Source of the DNA: Rhizopus sp. PT2906
Lineage: Eukaryota > Mucoromycota > Mucoromycetes > Mucorales > Rhizopodaceae
Direction: 5' to 3'
Length of the DNA: 64,000 nucleotides
NCBI GenBank assembly: GCA_025529335.1
Contig: JAMYHX010000208.1
Coordinates: 1 to 64,000 of the forward strand
In this document: piece after piece, positions 44,387 through 55,750 of the stretch
How the letters are laid out: each line of letters opens with the position of its first letter
Numbering within the stretch: position 1 is the first letter of the stretch
Made by a program: the position numbers and the translations under genes
The notes under the pieces: generated by a model
What the model saw: the letters and a program-made list of their open reading frames with translations, nothing else
Told to the model about the DNA's origin: nothing
Databases searched by the model: none

Positions 44387-46096
44387 ATGGCATCCGCAAG
44401 TAAATAAGATAGAATCTATTCCCTTTATGTCAAGGCTCTAACGTATTGATAGTTTTCATTTTGGATCTTAAGGGAAAGGTTCTCATTTCCCGTAATTACA
44501 GAGGTGACATTCCAATGAGTGCAGTTGAGAAGTTTATGCCTTTGGTAATTCCTACTCATGTCTCTCTTGTCTTTAAGCTAATATTTTATTTTATAGGTCT
44601 CAGAAGCAGAAGATGAGCAAGTTCCTTTACCTTGCTTCACTCATGAAGGCATTAACTATCTATACTTGAAACACAGCAATCTTTATTGTAAGTTACGCTT
44701 TTCATTAGTTCATTATTTATGTATATATGTTCTAATATAATGCAGTGCTTGCCTTGACACGGAAAAACACCAATGCTGCCTCTATCATGCTTTATCTTCA
44801 CAAACTGACTGAAGTATTTACGGAATACTTTAAAGAACTAGAAGAAGAATCGATTCGAGATAACTTTGTGATTGTGTATGAATTATTGGATGAAATGATG
44901 GATTTCGGCTACCCTCAGACGACAGAAACCAAGATTTTACAAGAGTAAAAAGAGAAAAAAAGAGGTGTACAACAAAAAATCCACGGTGGCTCACTTTTCA
45001 TCTTCGTTAGATATATAACTCAAGATGCTCATAAGCTTGAGGTCCAAGTCCGCCCTCCCATGGCTGTAACAAATGCAGTTTCTTGGCGTTCAGAAGGTAT
45101 CAAGTACAAAAAGAATGAAGTATTTTTGGATGTTATTGAAAGTGTAAACTTGTTGGTAAGAAGAAGAGAAAGAAGCCAGTGAAAGAGAGAGGTGGTCAAT
45201 ATTGACTTTTCTTCACTAGGTAAATGCAAATGGTAACGTGTTGAGAAGCGAGGTGCTTGGTTCAGTCAAAATGAGATGCTATTTGTCCGGTATGCCTGAA
45301 CTTCGTTTGGGTTTGAATGACAAGGTCATGTTTGAAGCAACAGGAAGAGGAGGTTCGGCTACAAAAGCCATAGAAATGGAAGATGTCAAATTCCATCAGT
45401 GTGTTCGTTTGTCTAGGTTTGAAAATGATCGTACTATCAGCTTTATCCCTCCTGATGGGGACTTTGAGCTGATGAGCTACCGTTTGCAGACGACAGTGAA
45501 ACCATTGATTTGGGTGGAGGCTGTTGTGGAGACGTACTCTGGCTCTCGTGTTGAATATCTTGTTAAGGCAAAGGCGCAGTTTAAACGTAAGAGTACAGCT
45601 AATAATGTAGAAATTGAAGTGCCTGTGCCTGACGATGCCGATACCCCTAAGTTCAAGGTAAGAGAACCTCACTACGTCTCTACTCTATCCATTTACAAGA
45701 CAAAAAAATAGTCAAGTAGTGGATCTGTTTCATATAAACCAGAAAGGTCATGCCTTGTGTGGAAAATTAAACAGTTCCAGGGAGGAAAAGAGTTCATTAT
45801 GCGTGCTCACTTTGGCCTGCCATCTGTTCAAGCAGCCGACGAATCAGAAAAGAAACCACCTATTAATATCAAATTTGAAATTCCTTACTTTACAGTCTCA
45901 GGCATTCAGGTTAGATACTTAAAGATTGTAGAAAAGAGTGGATATCAAGCATTGCCTTGGGTGAGATATATTACACAAAACGGAGGTAATACACATTCTC
46001 TTTTTACCAAAGTTTCTTTACTAATGTATGAAATTAGACTATCAAATGAGAATGCCGGAATCTATCAAAGCAAATAAACGCGTAAGCGACTACTAG
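44387..46096 (+). CDS. APM1: AP-1 clathrin adaptor, mu subunit
   Basis: The medium chain of the AP-1 adaptor sorts cargo between Golgi and endosomes. Exon 1 is MASA, spliced (intron 44400-44452) to IFILDLKGKVLISRNYRGDI. Longin-domain exons include LYLKHSNLYLLALTRKNTN and TEVFTEYFKELEEESIRDNF. The mu homology domain begins RPPMAVTNAVSWRSEGIKYK and contains NANGNVLRSEVLGSVKMRCY, LPELRLGLND-like strands and SFIPPDGDFELMSYRL. The second half has QFQGGKEFIMRAHFGLPSV and LKIVEKSGYQALPWVRYIT. The last exon ends KRVSDY at TAG 46094-46096, a short extension beyond the usual NGDYQ(L/M)R end. About six introns. Residues lining the Yxx-phi pocket sit in expected blocks. Confidence 0.95.
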
Positions 46097-46689
46097 GTAT
46101 CTTGTAACTTTCGTCATTTGGCCTTTTGCTCTGCTTGATTTTGACCACTTAATGTGCGTGTATTTATATAAAAAATAAGTTTACATATCAAACTGGAGAA
46201 AGAGAATTGACATTAAAGTGAGATTGATTGTTGACCCATTTCTTGACTAAGAGGAATCTAGGGATGCTTCTATAAGACCGCCTCCACTTTTGCTGTTTAC
46301 ATAACCAGCTACAAGTGACTGCTTCCTTTTGTTGTTTAGACACATATCACAAATGTATTTAGTGATAATAAACGCACAATAGGCTCTGCTATATGTTCTT
46401 TATTTAATATAAAGCATCAGTCAGCATCATTACTGAAGCCAATGGTTTATTACCAACTATGAAGGTTGGTCTTTGCTGACAATCACATGTGCATCTCCCG
46501 GATCATATATACCAATGCTCAGAAAGATACTTGAGCGATGTATGGCGGAAAATCAAAAGCATCAAGAAAACCAAGAACATAGCAACAAGAAAAACCAAGT
46601 TATATGGCCCGGCCATTCTCTTTGCTCCCTGTGCCTTCCTTAAAATAGTGATTCGTATCAATAAGCCCTAGTACACTGTCATCCTTTGC
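46097..46689. other. Spacer between APM1 and Fanzor-like relic B
   Basis: No gene. The part beyond about 46380 has protein-like scraps in several frames that may be the eroded N-terminal region of relic B. Confidence 0.35.
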
Positions 46690-48060
46690 TGGCATGCCGT
46701 TGCAAAGAAACTATGAAGCTAAACTTAACATGTTCAATACTGCATTTGACCTGTCAAGTTTGGGTGTAAACAGGTATTTATTAATGAACTACATGCACAT
46801 GCATAATGAATATAGCTTTGAAGATTTAAAGAAATCAGCAGCAAAAAATAAAACCGTATTTGCTAATCTAATCAGATCTGATGGCTTTGTAGCGGATATA
46901 GTGCTATATAAGGGTATAAGCAATAATGAAGATGTAACTGAACAAAGCTCAGACAGTACATTTGGCATACAACTTCTGAGCGTGTCTTAAAACCTGATGA
47001 TGTTGACAACTTCTCGCTGTGCGGTCTAGACCCTGGTAGACAACATGCATTCACAGCATCCTATAACGAGGGAGAAAAACTCTCATAAGAAAAGTTTCGA
47101 CAGCAGAATACTACAATTACACTGGCTCTATTCGTCATCAAAGAAAAGAACAGAAAAGAATGAAGAAGGAAGGAATGAAAAGTGTATTGCTGAACATCTC
47201 TTCGACCAAGGCTACGTCCTTGACGCAATATCATATGTATATGGCATATATAATGGCTAATATTCGGAAAATATTAGATTTTTATGGATATGAAACAACC
47301 GAGGGACGTTTCCGCTGTTATCAAGGGGTTCAACGGACCAGAGAAGAAATGGTCAATATATCGATCAACGGTGGTAAGAAGTACAATAAGGATAGGAGAA
47401 AAAATACAAGGAAGAACTGCAGAAGGAAAAAGAAAAAGAAAGAGAAAAGAGGAAAAGAAGAAAGGTGAAGAAAGCAGCGAAAGGTGCCGCTATATAGGCA
47501 GCAATGTACTTATTTGATAACTTACAATTGTTTATCAATAGGCCCGAAACACAGTAGAGACCACAAGGAAACACATATAACAGAGAGAAAATACCTGTAG
47601 TCGCTTTCGGCTCTGGAATGTTCGGGAAGGACATAGAACAAAAGTAACAGGTGCTCTATACAAAGCATTAAAAAGAAGAGAAAGACAAGGGGACATTATA
47701 GTTGTAACAATGGACGAATTTAGAACGTCAAAGGTAAAACGTTATTCTCTAATCTTGGATATCCTACTTAGCTACCTTTAGGTTTGCAACTCTTGTGATA
47801 GAATGACGTTCACATCTGCTTTTATAAACTTCCATGGCATCCAATCCTGCACAGAATATGGATTGCTTTAGCAACGGGATATAAACGCTTTGAAAAATAT
47901 TTTCAAGATCGCCGATGGCATCCTTCGTGGATGTGGCTGACCCCAAGCATTTCGTCGCCGTATCGAACACGGTTCTCCTTCCGGAGTTTAGACACTTACT
48001 CCTAGTATTCATAACAGATTGCAACTGCCCCAAACACTTGATGCCTTCTTAACAGACTAT
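46690..48060 (+). pseudogene. Fanzor (TnpB-superfamily) RNA-guided nuclease relic B
   Basis: Plus-strand pieces in order: FDLSSLGVNRYLLMNYMHMH, then KTVFANLIRSDGFVADIVLY (the pre-RuvC block), then RuvC-I LCGLDPGRQHAFTASYNEGE with its Asp codon at 47029-47031. A Lys/Arg-rich insert follows with RFRCYQGVQRTREEMVNISI and NGGKKYNKDRRKN, then VVAFGSGMFGKDIEQK, then IVVTMDEFRTSK. An intron with canonical ends (47734-47781) joins to VCNSCDRMTFTSAFINFHGI. The RuvC-III block is LLxQRDINALKNIF, with a TAG where Trp is expected. Multiple frameshifts and stops make it inactive. Motif order matches relic A and known Fanzor/TnpB proteins, but the sequences are clearly diverged, so the two are different lineages rather than recent duplicates. 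Confidence 0.7.
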
Positions 48061-49236
48061 CAGCCCAAAAACTCTCATCTAAGCAAAAGGCTTGTGTCTG
48101 GCTAATTCGCTAGCCAACCATATGTACCATTTTGCAAGAAATGAACTATCTCGCTCACTATTCTCTCCCTCACCTCTCTTGAACCCTGGATCCTTCTTGA
48201 TTAGTTTTCTTCTTCTTCGTGAACCCCATTGATCTCTTCTCATTTGCATATTAAAGTGCCAATCTTTTGCCTTTACTTTTTTTTTTTTTTTACCTTTTGT
48301 TCCCAAAGGATTTTAGCATCTTTCACACGCTTATATTATTAAAATTTGATCATTGAACTATAATATGTCATTGTACGGTCCATTTTAACAGTGATAATTT
48401 GATAGTGAGTTGAGAAAAAGAAATATTCTATTGGTCGAATCAGAAAAGATGGCCTTCTTTTTTTTGTTGTTTATACGTTACATTAATAGTATCAGATTCA
48501 TATAGGAAAATACTTTTTCATTTCTGGTTAGTTCTTGTTACATACAAATTATTATCATTTGAGAAATAGATCAAAGAAAGATGAATAACCCACATCCAGA
48601 GAGATTGTAAAAACGACAAGAATAAATCCATCATCTACAAGTGAATCAAGATGGATATAAAAGGAAAACCAGATGATTTTTTTTCAATTATTTCTTTTGG
48701 TACTGCAAGATTAAGAAAACTGCGCGGTTACCTGGGTATTACCATGGAAACGCGTATTACTTGAAAGCTACACCTAGCTCTTGTGGCTGGAGATTTTCAG
48801 TGTTACCTACTGTAGATCATTTGAATTTATTAAAGAATCAATCTAAACAAGCAATTTTTAAATGTACAATGAATTTGCACTGCATGCGAAGCAATCTGTT
48901 GACATGACAATCAAAACATAAACCAATAGTTAAACTATGTTTGCACTAAAAACATAAGATAGTTAAACTTGTGTTACTATGCCAAGAATATATAAATAAT
49001 CCCAAAATAATCCAATTTATACAAAAAAGATTTTCAGTCAAGCTACACAAATACATCGCTTATCTTTCTGCTTTTCCGTTTATTTCAAGTATTAAAAAAT
49101 ACAATTTTAGAAATTAATAAAATTAAATAACTTCTGTTCCCTTTCTCCCTTTTTTTTTTCCCTTTTCCATATTAAACCTTGCTATTCCTTTTCTTTTCTT
49201 TCATTTTTTGTATGTACATGCATTCTGTTACACACA
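48061..49236. other. Long intergenic region, no gene supported
   Basis: Nearly 1.2 kb. A 75-codon minus-strand frame at 48079-48306 (MGTKGKKKKKVKAKDWHFNM) is basic, low complexity and partly T-tract encoded, with no known domain. The rest is AT-rich, ending in the T/C-rich leader of the next gene (49139-49210). Confidence 0.4.
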
Positions 49237-50625
49237 ATGCTTTTAACAAGAATAGTCAATAAACCACAGTCCGCTCATGGTCTCATACGATTCACCAAGT
49301 CAAAAGCATTCATCCTCTTCATCCTGGCATCTTTTTTTCTACTATCACATATAATTATTCACTTTAGACTGAAACTACATTATTCATCTGCTACTGCCAC
49401 AGTCATTGGCACAACCATTAAAACAAACCAGTTTCAACAAGAGCGATATTTGGCATACTTGCCTCACTCCGGTCTATCGAATCAACGCATTGAGCTAGCC
49501 AATGCTCTGTTACTTGCTTACATGCTAAAACGTACTTTACTTATACCTCCAGCTTTCTTGGGAAATGTGTTTGGTTGGATGCCACGGGAACAGCTTATGG
49601 ACCATTTACAGTGGTTAACAACCCCAAAACCATTTACAAAACTCTGTCAACGACCAACACCAGGCAAAATAGCTACCTATGTACAGCGCTCTAGGTGTGA
49701 AGAATATAGAAACTTTGGTGTTCTATCATGGTCGGACCTGCACGACCTTTCACCACTGTCACCTTATATCCAATACAGATTCCAAGATGTGATGTCTCTT
49801 GAAACTATCCAAAAGCAGCTCAATTTATCTAGAGATGACATATACTTGTATGAAGATGCACAACTCTACGATTGGAGACTTTATGAAAATACGACGCAAG
49901 CAATAGAGATACTTAACGAGCACTCAAATTATGTTGACTCATTTGGCGGAAGACGGTATTACAAAGTATTACTGCCACAACACTTTTATAGAGAAGAGAA
50001 GTTACTATTTTTAGGCGGTGTCTTCGGTTCCACTCGGCTAAACATAGTAGATCCTGAACTAAAAACAGTATATCAAAAGATTACACGCGCACTTCATTAC
50101 AGACTGGATACACCTTTGGGGATGACAGTCCAATCGATCGTAGACCATTTAGGCGGTAAAGGCTCTTTTATGTCGGTTCACTTTCGTACTGGAGATAAAC
50201 CCTTCAAGAAGGAGCTACCGACCAATCTACAGAACTTTGTGAAAAATATGACAGAGATTGTCGGCAGTCATGAAACAGACAGCTGTGTAGATATTCCTCT
50301 CGATTCAGACCAGATAACAGTAGGCAAAAAAGTAAAGGTGTATATAGCAACAGATCATAAAGACCCAAAAGGTAAAAGTAGTGATCTCCTACCATGGTTT
50401 CGCGAGTTTCCTTGTACAGTCACCTTGGGCGATTTGCCTGGCCATCTTCTTTCCCCTTTAGATGATTTAAGGGATATGGTATCTCCATCTAAATCTTTAA
50501 AACGGTTTCTAATACCACTAGTGGATGCTATGGTAGCTGCTCATGGTAGAGATATACTAACAACACCAAGATCGACATTTTCCAAATATATTGAGGAGTT
50601 ACATAAGGCCTGGGTGCCACAGTAG
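49237..50625 (+). CDS. O-fucosyltransferase-like type II membrane protein
   Basis: Single-exon gene of 462 residues. A short cytosolic N-terminus is followed by one membrane helix (AFILFILASFFLLSHIIIHF, about residues 25-45), giving a Golgi/ER type II layout. The lumenal domain starts YLAYLPHSGLSNQRIELANA, the GLSNQR-type loop of GDP-fucose-dependent fucosyltransferases. It later contains FMSVHFRTGDKPFKKEL, with the Arg of HxRxGD that contacts GDP-fucose. Near the end VKVYIATDHKDPKGKSSDL and a Ser/Phe/Ser motif (TTPRSTFSKYI) match the third family motif. The acceptor is unknown; fungi have many such proteins. An apparent lack of introns sets it apart from its neighbours. Confidence 0.82.
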   Translation: MLLTRIVNKPQSAHGLIRFTKSKAFILFILASFFLLSHIIIHFRLKLHYSSATATVIGTTIKTNQFQQERYLAYLPHSGLSNQRIELANALLLAYMLKRTLLIPPAFLGNVFGWMPREQLMDHLQWLTTPKPFTKLCQRPTPGKIATYVQRSRCEEYRNFGVLSWSDLHDLSPLSPYIQYRFQDVMSLETIQKQLNLSRDDIYLYEDAQLYDWRLYENTTQAIEILNEHSNYVDSFGGRRYYKVLLPQHFYREEKLLFLGGVFGSTRLNIVDPELKTVYQKITRALHYRLDTPLGMTVQSIVDHLGGKGSFMSVHFRTGDKPFKKELPTNLQNFVKNMTEIVGSHETDSCVDIPLDSDQITVGKKVKVYIATDHKDPKGKSSDLLPWFREFPCTVTLGDLPGHLLSPLDDLRDMVSPSKSLKRFLIPLVDAMVAAHGRDILTTPRSTFSKYIEELHKAWVPQ

Positions 50626-51232
50626 ATTGTATTTTCTTATAAAACCTGTATATAATAAATATAAAATAATATTGCCACATAGTTTTCCTTTAATACACAT
50701 TGACTGTTCATAATCTTTTAACGAGGATCTATAAAAAGCTAGACTTGAGGAATATCTTTATAATTATTTTATTTTTTTTATGGTTTTACTCCTGTGTGCT
50801 CTTGCACAGCCACCATGTTTAAGCACTGGGGTAAGGCGAGGTCTTGCATCCTATTTTTTTTGGAACACAGCTTCTTCTGTTATTTGTAAGCAACTGGGGT
50901 AATGAATACAGTTTCGTCACAGTTAGACAATCTAGTTTATTCTGTTTTTCAACTGTTTTTGTCACAGTTGGTCCTCGGTTGAAAATATTTCCTAAATCGT
51001 ACTCTTTAACCTCAAGGAATATAATACCTTAAAATTATTAGTTTTACTGTGGACACTTGTCTCCAACTAAATTTACAATAGTCTATTTTAAAAAGCCTGT
51101 AAACAAAAAGCAAAGTATGTACCATAGTATATTGATCTTTATATGAACACGCGTAAAATAAAGCAAGAAATAGACATTACAACATATATAAACAATTGTC
51201 CTCTCTCCCTTTGTTGTTTTAGTTTATCTATC
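50626..51232. other. Intergenic, no gene supported
   Basis: About 600 AT-rich bases between the fucosyltransferase-like gene and the ERV14 3' end. Short frames only. The two genes converge here. Confidence 0.5.
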
Positions 51233-51893
51233 TTATGCATCTGCAGCAATTAGTGCACAAATCATTCGATACAAGAAGTAAAAGAAGCACTAAACAATAT
51301 TATGAGCAATCCCTCCCTTTTGTTATAAGCAATTGGTACTTACAATCAAGTAAAAGCCCAATTTAATAAAGCTTTCCTTTTTATGCTGAGGCAAGGTACG
51401 GAATATCTCTGTAGCATCATACATATGACGTCCATTCATCACTCTATCATCAAATGTGACGCGTTCAGCATTTATCACTCTTTCTCGCTTTCCCTCTCTT
51501 TCTACTCTTACTTACTTTCTAACGTTATAGGCAACCAAAGGTAAGTTCAAGAGAGTGGCTATCCAACTTCCATTGACAAGGAACATGAAAAACAAAAAGG
51601 CATGTGCACCCATTTCGGGCAAGACAAACTTGGAATTGATACATGTTACTTTTCTCTCCTTCTTCTTTCTCTTTCGGTTAAAGTGTATTACTTACTTGGT
51701 TCAGTTTGTTACAGAGATCAATAGGATTAATATAGTCACATTCTAAATCTGAAAACATGATGACCTAATGAAGTTCATTAAACACTTGAGGCTTCATTCG
51801 AGAATAAACTTACAAAAAAGACCATCATAAACAGGAGCAGAGCATCCATAATAATGGCAAACAGAAAAAGCATAGCTTCACCAGGCATCATGT
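51233..51893 (-). CDS. ERV14: Cornichon/Erv14 COPII cargo receptor
   Basis: Small membrane cargo receptor for ER-to-Golgi export. Exon 1 (ATG 51891-51893, or the next Met) encodes MMPGEAMLFLFAIIMDALLL and the first helix. Exon 2 gives VIMFSDLECDYINPIDLCNK, the conserved cornichon motif (DLExDYINPIxLC). Exon 3 gives LPEMGAHAFLFFMFLVNGSW and on through NLPLVAYNVRK. Exon 4 has MNGRHMYDATEIFRTLPQHK, matching the family's DATEIFR block. The last exon ends CFFYFLYRMICALIAADA with TAA at 51233-51235. Four introns have GT/AG ends. Length near 137 residues fits Erv14. The gene lies 113 bases downstream of RPN12 on the same strand. Confidence 0.93.
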
Positions 51894-52006
51894 TTTGTTA
51901 TGATTAAAAAAAAAAAAGAGAGAAAGAAAAAAGAAGAAAAAAAGGACTCATGATTTTCTTTTTTGTACTACCACAGTTGCCATAGAAATCAGTTGTTTAT
52001 TATGAT

Positions 52007-53088
52007 TTATACAATACGTTCGAGTTCTTTAGCATAACCCAAGGTACGCGTGATCGTCTGCTCTTGAGGAATCTCTACAACGCTGTCATCTTCTGTAGTA
52101 AAGTAGACTTTTTGCTCGGCTGGATTCAATTTCCATCCACGTTCGGAAGCAAAGCTAAGCAACTCTTCGGTATTCTTTAGGAATAATAAGGTGCAGGCAT
52201 CATTTAAGGGAAGATATTCATACGCTTTTTCACTGCAGTTGGCAATTTCATGTCTAAAAAAAAAAAGGAGGCAAAAATAAGCCTTCTCTTAAAATCGTTT
52301 GTTTTTCTTTTCTTTTACCTAGTGGTGTTCATCAAGATATCGTAGAAAAACGTAAACTCTTCTCCTTTCACAGAACTCCTAGCACTCCAAACTTTATTAT
52401 AGCTGCCTTCCATTAAATATTGCTCTAATAAAGTAGAAGTTAGTCATATTGGCTATACCAAGCGTGCCCTTTCATACCCAAGTCAACAGCTTGCTTAATA
52501 AATGGATTTGAATGTATTTGATCAAGGTCAATGCTTTCAAGAGTTGTGTGAAATTCAGATAATTTGTTTTGTGATAATAGTCGAAGTAGATTTAAACCAA
52601 TCAGAGGATACATCTGCTGAGAAGGAGGAAGTTGGGAACTATACAGGAAATATACAAGTTAAAAGAAAAAATTGTACATATTCTATCCAGATATTACGAG
52701 AGATCATGATAGTAAGTGTTCAACTGTGCAATGTATCTTTCAAAGGAAGCAATGTCCTTGACACGAACACTATAATAAGCTCCAATTTCGAGAATGTCAC
52801 CTATCAACAAATGAGCATTTTTTTTTTAAAAAAAAAAAAAAGAAAAAAGCATGTATACTTTACGTGCAGTTGTCATTGAATCTACATTTATCTTGCCAAT
52901 GGTTGGTGTGAAAGCTCCAAGAGGGATTAATAAAACCTAGTCTAGGTAAATAACGAATCGTGCCTTTGTCATCTATTCTTTACCTTGGCTTGAGTAAGAA
53001 GTTGACCCACCAACTGGAGATTAGGTGAAGGAGTGTTCATTTCATTTCTTAACTGATCGCGAAGAGCTTGTAATTGTTGCAGTGACAT
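52007..53088 (-). CDS. RPN12: 26S proteasome lid subunit Rpn12
   Basis: Lid subunit whose C-terminus helps lid-base joining. Start MSLQQLQALRDQLRNEMNTP is at ATG 53086-53088. Later exons encode LIPLGAFTPTIGKINVDSMT, then DILEIGAYYSVRVKDIASFE, then RYIAQLNTYYHDLSQYLPPS and IGLNLLRLLSQNKLSEFHTT, the helical-repeat core of the family. EQYLMEGSYNKVWSARSSVK and TRHEIANCSEKAYEYLPLND form the PCI-type end. The C-terminus reads RTLGYAKELERIV, stop at 52007-52009. Five introns. It diverges from the glutaredoxin gene across 173 bases. Confidence 0.9.
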
Positions 53089-53261
53089 GATTTTTTCTTT
53101 TATTTGAAAGAAAGTAGAAAGTAAGGAAAAAGAAAAAGTACGCGCAAACATTGTTACTCGCTACGTAATCAAAAGTCACGTGAACAGCGGTGTCTAAAAA
53201 AGCGCTAAAAAAAAGCAACTCGATCAGATTTGATATCTTTTTTCTTACAAATCAAAAAAGA
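53089..53261. promoter_or_regulatory. Divergent promoter, RPN12 / glutaredoxin
   Basis: 173 bases between start codons. It contains a TCACGTGA palindrome at about 53177-53184 (E-box core CACGTG), the same octamer as in the cofilin/zinc-knuckle intergenic region. Bidirectional function is inferred. Confidence 0.4.
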
Positions 53262-54543
53262 ATGTCAAACTTGATTGAGATTCGATCTGAAGCCCAGTTC
53301 CAGGAACTTGTTCAAAAGAAAGACCTTGTATTTATATTAAACTTTTGGGCTCCTTGGGCAGAGCCTTGTAAGCAAATGAACGACGTCTTTGCCGAACTTT
53401 CTGGCAAGTTTCCTGCTCTTCAATTTTTAAAGGTATAGATAACGACTACGTAAAGAGAGAAAGAGATAAAGAAAGCAAAAATTAACTTGTAATAGATTGA
53501 AGCTGAAGAGAACCCTGATATATCTGAAAGCTTTGAAATTTCTGCTGTACCTACGTTTATCATTTTGAAGGTAAGCCATTTTTATCTTATTGTGACAACA
53601 AGATTTAGATTATATCTAGGGTGGAAAAGTAGTTGAGCAAGTTGAAGGAGCAAAGGCAGCAGAGCTAAGCAACGCAGTAGCTAAGCATTCTAAAGGCGTC
53701 TTGAATAAGTTTGTTACCACACCTGCTGCTTCAGCAGATAGCGAAACAAAGCCTGTGAAAGATCTCAATTCTCGTTTGAAGGCACTTATTAATAGTGCCC
53801 CTGTCATGATCTTTATAAAGGGAACACCTCAACAGGTAAAGAGAAAAAAAAATGATATAGACCATATGGATGTACTGACTGATATACAAATAGCCTCGTT
53901 GTGGATTTTCTCGTCAACTTGTAGAGTTGTTGGCAGAACAAAAAGTAAAATACAGCTCATTCAACATCCTTGCTGACGAAGATGTACGTCAAGGTAAGCC
54001 GTTAGACAGTCGATATGATTGTATTTCTGACTCTGCTTGATTATATAGGATTAAAGGCTTACTCAGACTGGCCAACTTACCCACAAGTATATGTAAATGG
54101 AGAGTTAATAGGTGGACTAGACATTGTAAAGGAGATGGTTGCATCTGGCGAGTTCCAAGAAATGTTACCTAAAGAAAAAGATCTAAGTACTCGACTTCAA
54201 GAGCTCATTGAAAAGCAACCTGTCATGGTGTTCATAAAAGGAACACCTGAAGAACCTCGTTGTGGATTTTCAAGACAAATGATCGCTTTGCTAAATGATA
54301 GACATGTCAAGTACGGCTATTTTGATATATTAACAGATGATGAAGTTAGACAAGGATTGAAGACACATGTTAACTGGCCAACATTCCCTATGCTCTTCTA
54401 TAAAGGTGAATTGTTGGGTGGATTAGATATCGTCAAGGAAATGGTAAACATAAAACATAGGAAAGAAGAGAAATGAACAATGAACTTATATATTAAATCC
54501 ATAGATCGAGAGTGGTGAATTTGATCAAGTCATTACCGCTTAG
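53262..54543 (+). CDS. GRX4: Multidomain monothiol glutaredoxin (Trx-Grx-Grx)
   Basis: Cytosolic/nuclear Fe-S-binding glutaredoxin that signals iron status (Grx3/Grx4, human GLRX3). The N-terminal thioredoxin-like domain starts MSNLIEIRSEAQFQELVQKK and has WAPWAEPCKQM, with one active-site Cys. Two Grx domains each hold the monothiol CGFS motif: PRCGFSRQ after the splice at about 53835-53901, and PRCGFSRQMIALLNDRH at about 54258. Each is followed by TYPQVYVNGELIGGLDIVKE or TFPMLFYKGELLGGLDIVKE, the glutathione-binding TVP/GG(C/L)D-like blocks. The last small exon gives IESGEFDQVITA, stop TAG 54541-54543; without it the protein would end in intron sequence. Two Grx domains is the metazoan/early-fungal layout; yeast has one. 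Confidence 0.92.
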
Positions 54544-54695
54544 AAATCCATGATTATGTTTTGTTGATGTGTGGGTGTGTAAGAAGGGAAGTGAGTAGTC
54601 TCACGTGGAATAAAGTTAAAATTCTACAAAAAACAGCATATTTTTATTGACTCAATCCCATTTCTTTTTTTCTTTTCTTTCTACACTTTTTAACA

Positions 54696-55712
54696 ATGAC
54701 ACAAGCACAGACTACGTTTATAAGCACAGATGTTCATCTTTCGCCCATAGACACCAACTGCTTATTTGATGAAAACAGACCCCTTAGTAGTCCTAATCCA
54801 GTTGAATATCCACTGGAGATGTCTCCTAACCAGAGATACTGTAGATTGAACCTATTGTTAGGTCGTGGTACGTTCAAAACAGTATATAAAGCAATCGATC
54901 GAGAGGAAGGATACGAAGTAGCATGGAATGTGATTTATGTAAGTCAAGTATGCTGCAAGAAATCGATTCCCTTATTAATGTTTTATGTATAGAATGACAG
55001 CCAACAAGATGTTGCACAAGAAGTTGAATTATTAAAATCTATTCGACATCCAAATATCATTGCATTCCACGACGCATGGCTCAGTGATAATAACATAGAA
55101 TTCATTTTTGTTACCGAGTTGATGACATCAGGCACTCTACGCCAATATATACAAAAACTCGGCTTACCCAATATTAAAATTGTCAAGAAATGGTCCCGTC
55201 AAATTCTCAAAGGACTCGCGTACTTGCACAGCCATAATCCACCTATCGTACATCGAGATATCAAATGTGATAATATCTTTGTAAATGGTGCACATGGTGA
55301 AATCAAGATAGGCGATCTAGGTACAGCTGGAACTATCTGGACTGGTGATAAAAGATACACTATGGTTGGAACACCCGAGTTTATGGCACCAGAAATGTAT
55401 GAAGAGGATGGTTATAATGAAAAGGTGGATCTCTATGCGTTTGGTATGTGCCTAATTGAAATGATGACAGGTGACTATCCTTATGCAGAATGCATGAATA
55501 CCGCGCAAGTCTATAAAAAAGTGTGCCAGGTACCAAATCATACATCTTTGCTACACCAGATAATCTGAGACTTATTTTTATTGATAGAGTATTAAGCCAG
55601 AATCCATTGCCAAGATTCAAAATCAGCAAGTCTTGGATATAATTGAAAGTTGTCTATGCGCAAATGAGAATGAGAGGTAGTATCCAAGCGTGAATTTCTA
55701 CTGTTTTCGCCA

Positions 55713-55750
<38 letters not shown>

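Noticed and set aside
47764..48033. 89-codon minus-strand frame
   Set aside because: Antisense of the RuvC-III region of Fanzor-like relic B.
52502..52879. 125-codon plus-strand frame
   Set aside because: It overlaps RPN12 exons and introns on the opposite strand and has no domain.
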